From Ginsengibacter hankyongi (GTDB taxonomy: Bacteria > Bacteroidota > Bacteroidia > Chitinophagales > Chitinophagaceae): DNA of 64,000 bases. Where the stretch lies: positions 1,311,501 through 1,375,500 of the forward strand of contig NZ_VYQF01000001.1 of assembly GCF_008710285.1 (NCBI RefSeq), read 5' to 3'. A program made the position numbers and the translations under genes. The notes beneath the pieces were generated by a model, which saw only the letters and a program-made list of their open reading frames with translations, was not told the origin of the DNA and ran no database searches. Numbering within the stretch: the stretch's first letter is position 1; the number at the start of each line of letters is the position of its first letter. This document shows, piece after piece, positions 8,691-17,881 of the stretch.

Positions 8691-9458
8691 CTAATTTTTT
8701 AAAAGGTTACTAATTACAGCCTGAGAGGGGTAACTAAGGAGTACAGCCTTATGTTTACCATTAAACACGAAAAAACTCCCAACAGCCGCGGCGGAGGCAC
8801 CCCCTTCGGTTAAGACTTCCCTTATATGTCCGAGGTTTCCGCAACCACCGCAAGCTATTACTGGAACTGTTGACACAGAAGTTACCATTTTAATCAAATC
8901 AATATTGTACCCTTTCATTACTCCGTCATTATTGACATCATTAATCAGGATTTCACCAGCGCCGTTACTTTCCAACCACTTTACACTTTCAGGAATTGAT
9001 AAATCAGTAACAATAGACTTTGTTGAATTATCCACTATGCGGTAACTGCCCAGAAAATTTCGAAAGATATTTAAAGAAACAATAAGGCTTTGGCTTCCGT
9101 ATAACTTATTTATTTCGTGGAGAAGCTTAGGATTCTTAAAGACTGCAGTATTTAAACAAATTTTCTCAATACCGATACTAAATAATCGCTTGGCTTCATC
9201 CAGGGAAGTTATTCCCCCACCATAGGTTAATGGAGAGAAAGAGATACTTGATATTTTTTGAATCAATTCAAAATTAGGTTTCCTGCCTTCCGCAGAGGCT
9301 GTGATATCGAGAATCATTAACTCATCAATCATTTTTACATTAAATATCTTGACAATATTCAATGGATCTCCGAGGTAGACCGGGTGCTTAAAGTTCATTG
9401 TTTTGACAAAGCCCTTTCCTTTTAACAGCAAACAGGGAATAATTCTTTTTTTTAGCAT
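8691..9458 (-). CDS. hisF: HisF2/AglZ-type acetamidino modification protein
   Basis: A 255-residue (beta-alpha)8 barrel related to the HisF cyclase. The chosen ATG (9456-9458) gives the standard start MLKKRIIPCLL and lies 1 bp beyond the hisH stop. The two catalytic aspartates of true HisF are absent: the position after IIPCL is Leu instead of Asp (D11 in Thermotoga HisF), and the second (D130) falls in LIVSLNIFRN where Asn stands. This is the pattern of the HisF2/WbuZ branch, which is thought to channel ammonia from HisH to WbpG rather than make histidine. The histidine pathway genes are not nearby, in line with that. Confidence 0.88.
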   Translation of the reverse strand: MLKKRIIPCLLLKGKGFVKTMNFKHPVYLGDPLNIVKIFNVKMIDELMILDITASAEGRKPNFELIQKISSISFSPLTYGGGITSLDEAKRLFSIGIEKICLNTAVFKNPKLLHEINKLYGSQSLIVSLNIFRNFLGSYRIVDNSTKSIVTDLSIPESVKWLESNGAGEILINDVNNDGVMKGYNIDLIKMVTSVSTVPVIACGGCGNLGHIREVLTEGGASAAAVGSFFVFNGKHKAVLLSYPSQAVISNLLKN

Positions 9459-9459
9459 G

Positions 9460-10077
9460 TTAAATTTCCGAAAACGATTTAAACAAATTAACTCCAAACA
9501 TATGACTTCGTTCAGGATGAAACTGAACACCTAATTTGTTCCCGTTTTTTATTGCAACCGTAAAATCATATCCGTAACTAGCGGTAGCAATAGAATATTT
9601 TTCTGCCCCTGTTATATGGTAAGAATGTGCAAAATAGTATTTAAGCTCTTGGTCAATCATTTTGAAAAGGCTAGTTCCGCTATTGACGGGGGTAATATCA
9701 TTCCAACCCATATGTGGAATCTTTTGCCGGCCATGAAGAGTGCCATCAAATTTGAATTTGATGCATTTTGCTTCAAACCAGCCTAAGCCTGGTAATTCAC
9801 CTTCCGCGCTCCCTTGTGTCATCATTTGCATTCCCAAACAAATACCAAGAATTGGAGTTGCCTCGTTGTTTACTTTTTCGTCTATAAGTTCCTTAAGTCC
9901 GGATTTATTAAATAAGGTAATAGCCTGATCAAACGAACCAACTCCCGGTAATATTAATTTCGAAGCATCCCTAATTTCTGAATAATCCTTCGTTACAATA
10001 GCAGGAATTCCAATATAATTCATCATATTCAAGATAGAGCCTACGTTTCCAACACCATAATCAATAATTGCGATCAT
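9460..10077 (-). CDS. hisH: HisH2/WbuY-type glutamine amidotransferase subunit
   Basis: A 205-residue class I glutamine amidotransferase. The nucleophile is C80 in ILGICLGMQMM, and the His/Glu of the triad are H187 and E189 in GVQFHPERS; the oxyanion segment PGVGSFDQA is also present. It hydrolyses glutamine and should feed ammonia through the HisF2 barrel to the WbpG-type amidotransferase next door. The three genes are packed with 1- and 11-bp gaps. The alternative, a genuine histidine-biosynthesis HisH, is unlikely given the partner's lost catalytic residues and the polysaccharide context. Confidence 0.9.
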   Translation of the reverse strand: MIAIIDYGVGNVGSILNMMNYIGIPAIVTKDYSEIRDASKLILPGVGSFDQAITLFNKSGLKELIDEKVNNEATPILGICLGMQMMTQGSAEGELPGLGWFEAKCIKFKFDGTLHGRQKIPHMGWNDITPVNSGTSLFKMIDQELKYYFAHSYHITGAEKYSIATASYGYDFTVAIKNGNKLGVQFHPERSHMFGVNLFKSFSEI

Positions 10078-10132
10078 GTCATTAATATATTAGATTGATT
10101 TGCATTAATAAACTGAATACTCTATGATTTTC

Positions 10133-11491
10133 CTACCCTCTTAGGAGATTAGACTTTAAAGTCATATCCTGACAGATCTTTTCGAGCTTATGCGAAATTT
10201 TTTGATAATGAAATTCTTTTATTTGTTCAAGATTTGGGTTGAACACTATATTCCCTTCCAAGATCTTATTATTGTACTGATTCACTAAATAACCTTTTAA
10301 TAATAATAGATCAATATCTTTTCTAACGTACTCACACGCTATACCAAGATTTAAATCTTTAACCATCTTTGTTAATTCAGAATCTTTCAGATCGCCATTG
10401 ATGATAGCAATTATTGGCTTAAATGCCTGAAGGTATTCAAAAAATTTACCGGATAAAATGCCTTGTTCTTTCCTTGTATTCCAGCTTAAAACAACTAAAA
10501 AGTCACAAGAATTCTGAAGTTCGATAGCTTGAAACCGAAGAAGATATCCATGATCGTGCACCATATCTTGGATTCCGTGTGAATATGCCTGCTCGTAAAG
10601 ATCAGAACTGCTGGTCCCGGCATAATGAATTTCCACTTTATTTCTTTCTATTTTCTTTTCATGGACTAACTCTTTTATTGCCTCAAATAATAAAGACATA
10701 TCTCTTTTCCCGGAATATAATGAACCTGTATATGCAATCTTTAAAATATTTGAATTGTTTTTCGCTCTAATAGTTTCAATTTCATTTTCATATCCATTAT
10801 GGACAACGGAAACATTCTTACTCCTGAATTTTTGTTGTCCAACAGTTCTTTCAAGCACCTCACGAAGACCATTGGAAATCACCGTAATACTGTCCGCTTT
10901 TTTAATCATCTCTTTTTCAAAATACAGATAGATGAGGTTAATAACTTTGGAATATTCTTCATTGTGCATAATGTCGCGTAGATCTGCCACCCAAAAATTT
11001 GCTCTTTTGCTCTTCTTTACGAATCGCCCAATCAGATGGGAGCCCAAAGGACCAAAAGAGGAAAGCACAATGTCATAGGTGATATCACCCATTTTTTTAT
11101 TGATCACACCTTTTGCCTGGAGGAACCAGTCAATTTCAAGATAAAGGTTGTACATTTCCAATCTAAAGGATTTAAATTTTTGATACAACCTATTTATAAT
11201 TGTTTGCTTTTTTTGAGATTGTATCCGTGAAAGCGCCAACTGAGATTCTCGATTACTAATTCTATTTTCCACGCCGGAAATCAACTTTAGAGCAAAACCT
11301 GAATGATCAACTCTTTCAATATGTATCGAATCGTTCAGTTGTTGAGACCCTAAGAATAATGATTTGGGAACTCCGGTTAATACGGTTACACTGTGCCCCA
11401 TGGCGTTTAAATATTTCGCGAAATTCGTTGGCCTTATTGCTCCTATTTCGTTTTCAGGAAAAAATAATTTACTGCAAATTAAAATATTCAT
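10133..11491 (-). CDS. Glycosyltransferase family 4 (GT-B)
   Basis: A 452-residue GT-B protein, long for the family because of an insert of basic, helix-forming sequence at about residues 85-130. MNILICSKLFFPENEIGAIRP is the N-terminal acceptor domain start; the donor domain contains LKIAYTGSLYSGKRDMSLLFEAI and the late GILSGKFFEYLQAFKPIIAI segment, where the Gly-Lys-Phe-x-Glu-Tyr pattern corresponds to the nucleotide-sugar contact helix of WbuB/FucT-like enzymes. Separated by 7 bp from the polymerase gene upstream. Acceptor and donor unknown. Confidence 0.82.
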   Translation of the reverse strand: MNILICSKLFFPENEIGAIRPTNFAKYLNAMGHSVTVLTGVPKSLFLGSQQLNDSIHIERVDHSGFALKLISGVENRISNRESQLALSRIQSQKKQTIINRLYQKFKSFRLEMYNLYLEIDWFLQAKGVINKKMGDITYDIVLSSFGPLGSHLIGRFVKKSKRANFWVADLRDIMHNEEYSKVINLIYLYFEKEMIKKADSITVISNGLREVLERTVGQQKFRSKNVSVVHNGYENEIETIRAKNNSNILKIAYTGSLYSGKRDMSLLFEAIKELVHEKKIERNKVEIHYAGTSSSDLYEQAYSHGIQDMVHDHGYLLRFQAIELQNSCDFLVVLSWNTRKEQGILSGKFFEYLQAFKPIIAIINGDLKDSELTKMVKDLNLGIACEYVRKDIDLLLLKGYLVNQYNNKILEGNIVFNPNLEQIKEFHYQKISHKLEKICQDMTLKSNLLRG

Positions 11492-11498
11492 GAATTGT

Positions 11499-12683
11499 CT
11501 ATGAATGAATAAGCTGATTATTCGACCGTCTACTGTTTTTTTCCATTGTTAATATTATTATGGATAAAAGAATACCATTCCAGAAATACTTTTTGTTATA
11601 AGCGTCCAAAAAAAATATCACCACGAATGTGCCTACCAATAACGCAGGTAAGAGACTCGTTTTACTTTTAAATGATTTAATAAATAAGATTATTAAAGAG
11701 GTGGCAAATAAAATGAATCCTACTATTCCTGATTCAACACCCACAATAATAAATTGATTATGTACACCCACTTTGGTAATTCCCTGGAAGCTTCCTATAC
11801 CAATTCCAAATAAAGGCGCAGTTAAAAATTGCTGGAAGGCGATATTCCAGATTAACAAACGATCGCTGCCCTTATCCTCCCGAATTCTTTGGAATGATAA
11901 ACGCTTTAATGTTTCCTGGTCCAGGTGTGGGATAAAAAAAAATAAAATTGTACATACTATAGCTATCGATGTTATTATATACAGTTTGTTTGACCGAATT
12001 TTATTTTTTTGAGCAAATCTATTATGAAAAAAAAGTAAGAATAAGGATCCACATATCAGTCCAAATAAACCCCCACGTGAACTTAACATTAGCATAGCTA
12101 AAATGCATGAGCCCAGGAATAAATAATTTATAACTATATATTTTCTGTTTAATAGAGTAATGTATTGCTTATTTAAAATTCTCCATAGAGAGATTAAGGT
12201 TGGTATGACCAGCATTGCGGATAAATTATTGGGATCCTGTTCTAATCCGTTCACAACTAGTGTTGATCTGGAAAATCCATGGTAAAGCTGTCCTTTAATA
12301 ATTAAGAATATTGAAAAAATTGTTGCTGATAATTGAAAAGCAAAAAGAAGAACATTTAGATCTCTTTTATTCCATGATAAAGTTGAGGCAACTAATATCA
12401 GAACTATCATATTTGCCATCGATAAAAGATAGTAACTTCCAGTTGCTACATCATCCGACCACAGGAGTGAAATCATGGCTAAGATAAGATATATCGCGAA
12501 AAAAATAATTTCCTTGCTTTCTTTTGCATTGGGCATTTTGTTTCTGCCTAAAAAAAGCCACCCAAATGTAATGGCATACCCATAAAATTTCAGTAATGAA
12601 TTCCCGGAAATCAGTAAACCATACTCAATAAGGGTCAAACATATATATACTATGAATGCCCTTTTAAATAAGCTATCCGGCAT
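11499..12683 (-). CDS. O-antigen polymerase/ligase family membrane protein (Wzy-like)
   Basis: A 394-residue integral inner-membrane protein with about ten to eleven hydrophobic segments. The SSRGGLFGLICGSL stretch (residues ~200-215) and a large periplasmic loop with HLDQETLKRLSFQRIREDKGSDRL followed by FGIGIGSFQG are typical of the Wzy_C/O-antigen ligase family (PF04932). In a locus with Wzx, Wza and Wzc it most likely joins repeat units on undecaprenyl pyrophosphate in the periplasm. Ligase function cannot be excluded from sequence alone. Its stop lies 7 bp before the next gene and its start overlaps the previous gene by 11 bp. Confidence 0.78.
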   Translation of the reverse strand: MPDSLFKRAFIVYICLTLIEYGLLISGNSLLKFYGYAITFGWLFLGRNKMPNAKESKEIIFFAIYLILAMISLLWSDDVATGSYYLLSMANMIVLILVASTLSWNKRDLNVLLFAFQLSATIFSIFLIIKGQLYHGFSRSTLVVNGLEQDPNNLSAMLVIPTLISLWRILNKQYITLLNRKYIVINYLFLGSCILAMLMLSSRGGLFGLICGSLFLLFFHNRFAQKNKIRSNKLYIITSIAIVCTILFFFIPHLDQETLKRLSFQRIREDKGSDRLLIWNIAFQQFLTAPLFGIGIGSFQGITKVGVHNQFIIVGVESGIVGFILFATSLIILFIKSFKSKTSLLPALLVGTFVVIFFLDAYNKKYFWNGILLSIIILTMEKNSRRSNNQLIHS

Positions 12684-13920
12684 TTGATAGTATTCTGTTT
12701 CCGTTAAGAATATAGTTTAAAAAAGTATCATAATTCTTAATAGCATTGAAATTTTCCGTCCAGTATTTATAGGTGGAAGAACGTAATTCAAGGTAATTCT
12801 GAAAATCATGTACTTTTTGGAAATGAAATTCCTGGATAACATCTGCAATTAAACGGGCAGAGGCTGCATTTGGTACTAATTTCCCGGATATTTCATTAAT
12901 TACAATTTCGCTATTGCCGCCTACATTTCGAGCTATGCACGGAATCCCATAAGACATAGCTTCCATTATTGATACAGGGATACCTTCATAATCACTTGCA
13001 TTGATAAATATATCAACATCATTGTTTTCGTAATATTTTAAGATATCTGAATTTGCTAATTGGCCTTTAAAAGAATAAGTAATATTATTTTTTGCGAGTT
13101 TTTTCTTTGCATAATCTAATATCATGTTGAAATCGCTTCCGTCACCAAAATGGACCCAATTTAATTTTACGGCTTCTGATACTTCAGCTAACGAATCTAT
13201 TATCAAATCTAAACGTTTCAATTGATGTATTCCGGAACATGAGGCAATATGTAATGTATTATTATGATTAAATGCATTGGGTACAAATTGTCCCAAATTA
13301 TTCACTCCTAAACGAATTACTCTTTGCTCGGCCCTCACTTCATTAGCAATCCTCTTCACTATTGACTCATATTCTATTTTAGTGTAGCGCGAAATAAAAA
13401 TAATTTTGTCCAAATAGGTGTCGATAGTTCTGCGAAATGGGATATAATCATTAAAATCGCGGATTTCAAAACCATGTGCTCTTGAAATAGCCGTAATTTG
13501 GGGGTTTCTCTTTTTTACATTGGCCACGAAATAGGCATAGACGTTTAACCAATAGGAATACAAAATCATTTCTTCTCCCTGCCATATTTTCCCCAGGTAG
13601 CCCTGTAATCTTCTTTCTATCATCCATGTAGTTATCCAATTATAAATCAACGATTTTAGACCAGGATTTACACGCATTTTTTTCCTGTCACGAAGTTCTT
13701 GATAGGCCTCTTTGGAGAATAATTTCTTCATGGAATGGAGAATAGCAGGCAAAAGAAAGTCACTTCTTTTTGATATTATTATTTCAAATTTGTGCGTTAT
13801 GTTATTGCTCTTTTGCGTTGTAATAACAACGACCCTATCAAAATGATGGGCAATTTCATTTAATTCATTGATAAGAAAGGATTCGGTTTCAATCTCCTGA
13901 GTGGCTATTATTAACATCAT
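12673..13920 (-). CDS. Glycosyltransferase family 4 (GT-B)
   Basis: A 415-residue GT4-type glycosyltransferase. The donor domain is well conserved: LHIASCSGIHQLKRLDLIIDSL, then NNDVDIFINASDYEGIPVSIMEAMSYGIP. In this last segment the E-x7-E signature (E-G-I-P-V-S-I-M-E) is intact. The N-terminal domain is less typical (MLIIATQEIETESFL), with a basic stretch around residues 60-110. The start codon ATG is doubled (ATG ATG), so the first or second may be used. Overlaps the downstream polymerase gene by 11 bp, so translation is probably coupled. Confidence 0.87.
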   Translation of the reverse strand: MMLIIATQEIETESFLINELNEIAHHFDRVVVITTQKSNNITHKFEIIISKRSDFLLPAILHSMKKLFSKEAYQELRDRKKMRVNPGLKSLIYNWITTWMIERRLQGYLGKIWQGEEMILYSYWLNVYAYFVANVKKRNPQITAISRAHGFEIRDFNDYIPFRRTIDTYLDKIIFISRYTKIEYESIVKRIANEVRAEQRVIRLGVNNLGQFVPNAFNHNNTLHIASCSGIHQLKRLDLIIDSLAEVSEAVKLNWVHFGDGSDFNMILDYAKKKLAKNNITYSFKGQLANSDILKYYENNDVDIFINASDYEGIPVSIMEAMSYGIPCIARNVGGNSEIVINEISGKLVPNAASARLIADVIQEFHFQKVHDFQNYLELRSSTYKYWTENFNAIKNYDTFLNYILNGNRILSNAG

Positions 13921-14029
13921 AAAGTCAGAATTGAACTTGCTGTTTACGGAAATACTTTTTATACTGGCTTTTTCGGCAGATCCTTTATGTTGGAGACTCA
14001 GGGAAAACCTTGATGAAAGGCCACAATTA

Positions 14030-15478
14030 TCAAATAACTTTTTTCCTTATATAAGTAATCAAAAATGATTTATATAAATTTCTATTAAGAATTAAATACC
14101 CAAGTAGGTATAAAGTACCAAAAAGAATTAAATTCGACCATAAAAAATTTCTATACTCCCCTAAAAAGGTTTTCAATAATGTAAGGATCCAAAATAGAAA
14201 TAAAGAAGATAAGAAAAATTTCAAAAAAGCAAGAAGATATTCTTTATACTCTAATGTTTTTAAAATCTTATTTATAACTAATTTCCAATAAACCGTATAA
14301 AAAAACAGGGAATAAAGAGATTGAGAAATTGCTATTCCAATTAGTCCAAATTGATATCCAATGAGAATAAATAAAGGGTTTGCGATTACCCTTATTAATG
14401 TCCATCTGAAACCCACATCCGTCTTACCCATTACCACAATTATTGCGCTTGCAATGCTCATGATAGAAGTGATGCCACCCCAAATACAAAAAATCTGTAA
14501 AATAATGTCTGCATTAACATAAGATTCACCATATAGTATGGTTATAATTTCCTTTGACAATAAAGCCGTCACACCATAAATAGCAAGATTCACAAAAGAT
14601 GATATTTTTATCATTTGCAAATACTTTTCTTTTAGTAAATATAAATTATCATTTAAAGTTGCTAAAACAGGAATAGCGACACTTGAAATAATTGGGTTTA
14701 TAAGTCCGTAAATTTTTAATACAAGTTGCTTTATGAGATTGTAAACACCCAAATCTGCCGCAGCCATAACCTTACCAATAATTAATATATCTAATTGTGA
14801 GGCAAAATAATCCAGGATTTGTGAGCCCGTTTGATATAATCCGATTTTATAAAAGGCTTTCCCTTCCTTTAAAGAAATGTAAAATAGAAGTGGATGACTG
14901 CGTAATCCTGTAATAATTAAAAGCAAAGAAGATATAAAAGAGGCAAAAAGCGCTGACAATACAATGCTCCAAACGCCGCCCCCTTCTATAGCGACCCATA
15001 CCGCAATTATTATTGACAATACAGATCCCACTATATCAATAATGGCTAACGATTTAAACTTTAAAGATTTTTCCTTGAAAATACGGAATTGTCTTCCTGC
15101 AGTCGTAACTAATAAATCTATACCCATCACTGGAATTAACATTTTTAATTCTGGCATTTGGTAAAACTTTGCAATAAAGGGCGAAAATAAACAGAGCAGG
15201 CAATAAAGGGCTAGCCCTAACAACAGAGCCACCCAATATAAAGTACTATATTCTTTTTCTGAGATTGATTTTCGGGAATACAAGGACACAGAAACACCAA
15301 GATCGGCAAAAATGTGAGTAAAACCCAGTACAAGAGTAACAATTGCCACTAAACCAAAATCAGATTTCTCTAAAAAACGAGTTAGGATGGATAATCGTAG
15401 GATTTGGATTAAAGACTGCACCGCAAAAGAAAGTGTTGTCCAGAAACTTGCCGAAATCGCTTGTTTTTTTAGACTCAT
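14030..15478 (-). CDS. Polysaccharide flippase, Wzx/PST family
   Basis: A 482-residue MOP-superfamily transporter with about twelve to fourteen hydrophobic segments. The amphipathic start MSLKKQAISASFWTTLSFAVQSLIQ followed by LSILTRFLEKSDFGLVAIVT is the classical N-terminus of the lipopolysaccharide biosynthesis/PST family, including the L-x-x-x-D-F-G loop. It should move undecaprenyl-pyrophosphate-linked repeat units across the inner membrane to the polymerase. A 109-bp gap separates it from the glycosyltransferase downstream, larger than elsewhere in this locus; the nucleotidyltransferase gene ends 16 bp upstream. Confidence 0.88.
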   Translation of the reverse strand: MSLKKQAISASFWTTLSFAVQSLIQILRLSILTRFLEKSDFGLVAIVTLVLGFTHIFADLGVSVSLYSRKSISEKEYSTLYWVALLLGLALYCLLCLFSPFIAKFYQMPELKMLIPVMGIDLLVTTAGRQFRIFKEKSLKFKSLAIIDIVGSVLSIIIAVWVAIEGGGVWSIVLSALFASFISSLLLIITGLRSHPLLFYISLKEGKAFYKIGLYQTGSQILDYFASQLDILIIGKVMAAADLGVYNLIKQLVLKIYGLINPIISSVAIPVLATLNDNLYLLKEKYLQMIKISSFVNLAIYGVTALLSKEIITILYGESYVNADIILQIFCIWGGITSIMSIASAIIVVMGKTDVGFRWTLIRVIANPLFILIGYQFGLIGIAISQSLYSLFFYTVYWKLVINKILKTLEYKEYLLAFLKFFLSSLFLFWILTLLKTFLGEYRNFLWSNLILFGTLYLLGYLILNRNLYKSFLITYIRKKVI

Positions 15479-15494
15479 TTATGCTTATAAGAAC

Positions 15495-16553
15495 TCATTG
15501 AAATAAAACTTTTGAATAAAACTGCCATTCCCCTATATCGATCCATGATTTTTCACTAATCGGAAATACTCCTACCTTACCTCCTCTACCTTTAATTCTT
15601 TCTATTAAATGAGTCAAATGAAAAAAAGTACTTTTGGGAATTTCTTTCAGTAAATGAGGCTCCAGAATATACATCCCACTATTGATCATAAAATCTAATT
15701 GGGGTTTTTCTTTCAGCGAAATTAACTCGCCATTTATTCCGCTTTCTATTGTTCCATAAGGTATGTCATAATTTTTTATTGAGGCAACAATGGTTAATTC
15801 GTTTTTATTTTCGCGGTGATATTTATGAATTGCCGAATAATCTTCTTCAATTAAGATATCGCAATTAGATACAAAAAAAGTTGTTAGTAATTTATCCTCT
15901 AGTAAGTGCAAACTACCGGCTGTGCCTAGGGGTTTTTCTTCAGTAAAGAAATTGATATGATAATCTTTCTCCCCCAAACTATCAAAATAAAAACGTATTA
16001 AATCCGCTTTATAATTAACCGAAATCTCAAAATTAAAACAACTATATTTTTTAAATCTATCTATAATATTCTCTAAAATAGTTGACTCGCCAAAAGGCAA
16101 AAGTGGTTTGGGTAAAATATTGGTTAATGGTTTTAGCCGGGAGCCAATTCCTCCGGCCATAATTACCACTGGCAAATTTAAAATAGGATATATTCTATTT
16201 TCCTCATCCTTTACAATATCTTCCCAATAAATTATCTTAATTACCTTCTTATTCTCATCAATTATAGGCATATATACTAAACGATATAACAACATTTGCC
16301 TTCTTATTTCTGATAAGGAGTCATTTGTGTTACCAAGAATTAAATCGGACCTGCTAAACAAGACAGCAGGTTCATCTAAAGATTTATTGGCAATAATGGC
16401 TCTTTGTATATCTCCAATTGTAATTAAGCCTTTGAAAAAACCATTTACATCAACAATCATTAATAATTTATAACCAACATCGTCCATTTGCGTTAAAGCT
16501 TGCTTCAACGTGGTCTTAGGATTAATAATCAATTGACTTATATCAGGGCTCAT
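15495..16553 (-). CDS. Sugar-1-phosphate nucleotidyltransferase with N-terminal CBS pair (PtmE-like)
   Basis: A 352-residue fusion of two CBS domains (about residues 1-115) and a nucleotidyltransferase domain (from about 126). The GT-A nucleotidyltransferase signature MAGGIGSRLKPLTNILPKPL is complete at 132-151, so the enzyme should activate a sugar-1-phosphate with an NTP. The same CBS-plus-transferase layout is known in Campylobacter PtmE (a GlcN-1-P guanylyltransferase of the legionaminic acid route) and in many capsule loci. CBS pairs commonly sense adenylates, so control by energy state is possible. Overlaps the preceding glycosyltransferase by 11 bp. Confidence 0.82.
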   Translation of the reverse strand: MSPDISQLIINPKTTLKQALTQMDDVGYKLLMIVDVNGFFKGLITIGDIQRAIIANKSLDEPAVLFSRSDLILGNTNDSLSEIRRQMLLYRLVYMPIIDENKKVIKIIYWEDIVKDEENRIYPILNLPVVIMAGGIGSRLKPLTNILPKPLLPFGESTILENIIDRFKKYSCFNFEISVNYKADLIRFYFDSLGEKDYHINFFTEEKPLGTAGSLHLLEDKLLTTFFVSNCDILIEEDYSAIHKYHRENKNELTIVASIKNYDIPYGTIESGINGELISLKEKPQLDFMINSGMYILEPHLLKEIPKSTFFHLTHLIERIKGRGGKVGVFPISEKSWIDIGEWQFYSKVLFQ

Positions 16554-17733
16554 TTGCGTTTGACTTATACTCCATTATTACACTGTGCCAATCTTTAATA
16601 CATTCACTCCATAAAGATGATTTAAATTTCTCCGCTGTATTTGATTGAATTACTTTATTTTTTATATCAGTCAGGTTTTCAAATACAAATAATAGCTTTT
16701 CCTTTAATTCGGTAACACTATCAATTGTTTCATAATAAATTCCTTTATCTTTTAAAGAATGGTAAGGCAACCAATTTCCCGCAATTACTATGTTTTGTGC
16801 GAATAAATGTTCCTGCAATGACCCTGAAAATGCATCTGTTATTGGAATTTGGATCATTAGATCCGTCGCCTTTCTCAAATGAGCTATTTTTTCATCGGAT
16901 AAAAAGTTCTCATAGATTACATGTTCCAATCCACTTGCTTTCAGTTCTTTTTTGATCTCCATTTTGTATTCATTACTACCACCGTAAGTAATTGGAAGGA
17001 TAACTTTTGTTTTTGCTGGTAGTTTTGATCCAATCTGAGATAACATCGATATTATTTTGTGATGTTGGAGATTGGGAGATCCGTTATATCCGCAAATAAT
17101 AATGAAATCATCTTCGTTAAATCCTAATATTTTTTTTGATTCCTTTCCCGTTATATTTTGTAGCTGAAACAAAGGAAGAAGAGGCGCTAATCCAAAAAAG
17201 CAATTTCTGATTTTGCTTTGATCAACCTGTTTTACCTTCAAGACATCCCTTACCATCTCCTGGGTTGAAATCACGAGTAGATCGCAATGATCGATGGTAC
17301 TAAAAATTTTATATTCATTTTCCTGTCTCTTATAGAAATCTGAACCCCATATCGCCCCGACAGAGAAAATATTTTGTTTATTTAATTTAGAGAAAACGTA
17401 ACAATTAGGTAACCAAAATCCCTGTATTAAAATTACATCATATTGAGCGATATTTTTATTTACATTATCTATGGTTTTATTTAATTTCCTCTTAGTCAAA
17501 ATTCCTCTTAATTTTGGAATTTTAGCTATTATCGGATTTAGCGGTCGATAGCTAAAAACCTTATTATAAGGCTCGCGTTTTTCGTATTGGATTTCTTTAA
17601 TGGAAATAGGATTAACAATATCAATTTCTAATGAATCATCATAATTATTTAATGTTAGAGAAAAATTTTCGATATATTGACTATACATATCTCCAATAAT
17701 TAATAGTTTGCACACTTTACTTTTAGCTAGCAT
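16543..17733 (-). CDS. Putative GT-B glycosyltransferase
   Basis: A 396-residue protein recognised as a GT-B fold glycosyltransferase mainly from its C-terminal half: DDFIIICGYNGSPNLQHHKII, then KVILPITYGGSNEYKMEI and YENFLSDEKIAHLRKATDLMI, and a DAFSGSLQEHLFAQNIVIAG segment in place of the usual E-x7-E. These patterns recall the WecF-like family (Fuc4NAc transferases) but the similarity is loose. The ATG at 17731-17733 is preferred over a TTG two codons upstream. Ends overlapping the nucleotidyltransferase gene by 11 bp. Confidence 0.68.
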   Translation of the reverse strand: MLAKSKVCKLLIIGDMYSQYIENFSLTLNNYDDSLEIDIVNPISIKEIQYEKREPYNKVFSYRPLNPIIAKIPKLRGILTKRKLNKTIDNVNKNIAQYDVILIQGFWLPNCYVFSKLNKQNIFSVGAIWGSDFYKRQENEYKIFSTIDHCDLLVISTQEMVRDVLKVKQVDQSKIRNCFFGLAPLLPLFQLQNITGKESKKILGFNEDDFIIICGYNGSPNLQHHKIISMLSQIGSKLPAKTKVILPITYGGSNEYKMEIKKELKASGLEHVIYENFLSDEKIAHLRKATDLMIQIPITDAFSGSLQEHLFAQNIVIAGNWLPYHSLKDKGIYYETIDSVTELKEKLLFVFENLTDIKNKVIQSNTAEKFKSSLWSECIKDWHSVIMEYKSNANEP

Positions 17734-17881
17734 TAGCAAGGGTATTCATTTTTCTAAGTATTCTTGTCGTTAGATTTTCTACACTTTTTAAACTTCTTTA
17801 AAACTGGTCCTTTACCTGACACCCAATTTTAGTAAAACCTCATTCTTTCATTTCTGTCCTATTGCTTTCATTCAATTATTA

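Noticed and set aside
9459-9530. N-terminal extension of HisF2 by 24 codons into hisH
   Set aside because: The internal ATG at 9456-9458 gives the exact HisF start and a 1-bp gap to hisH.
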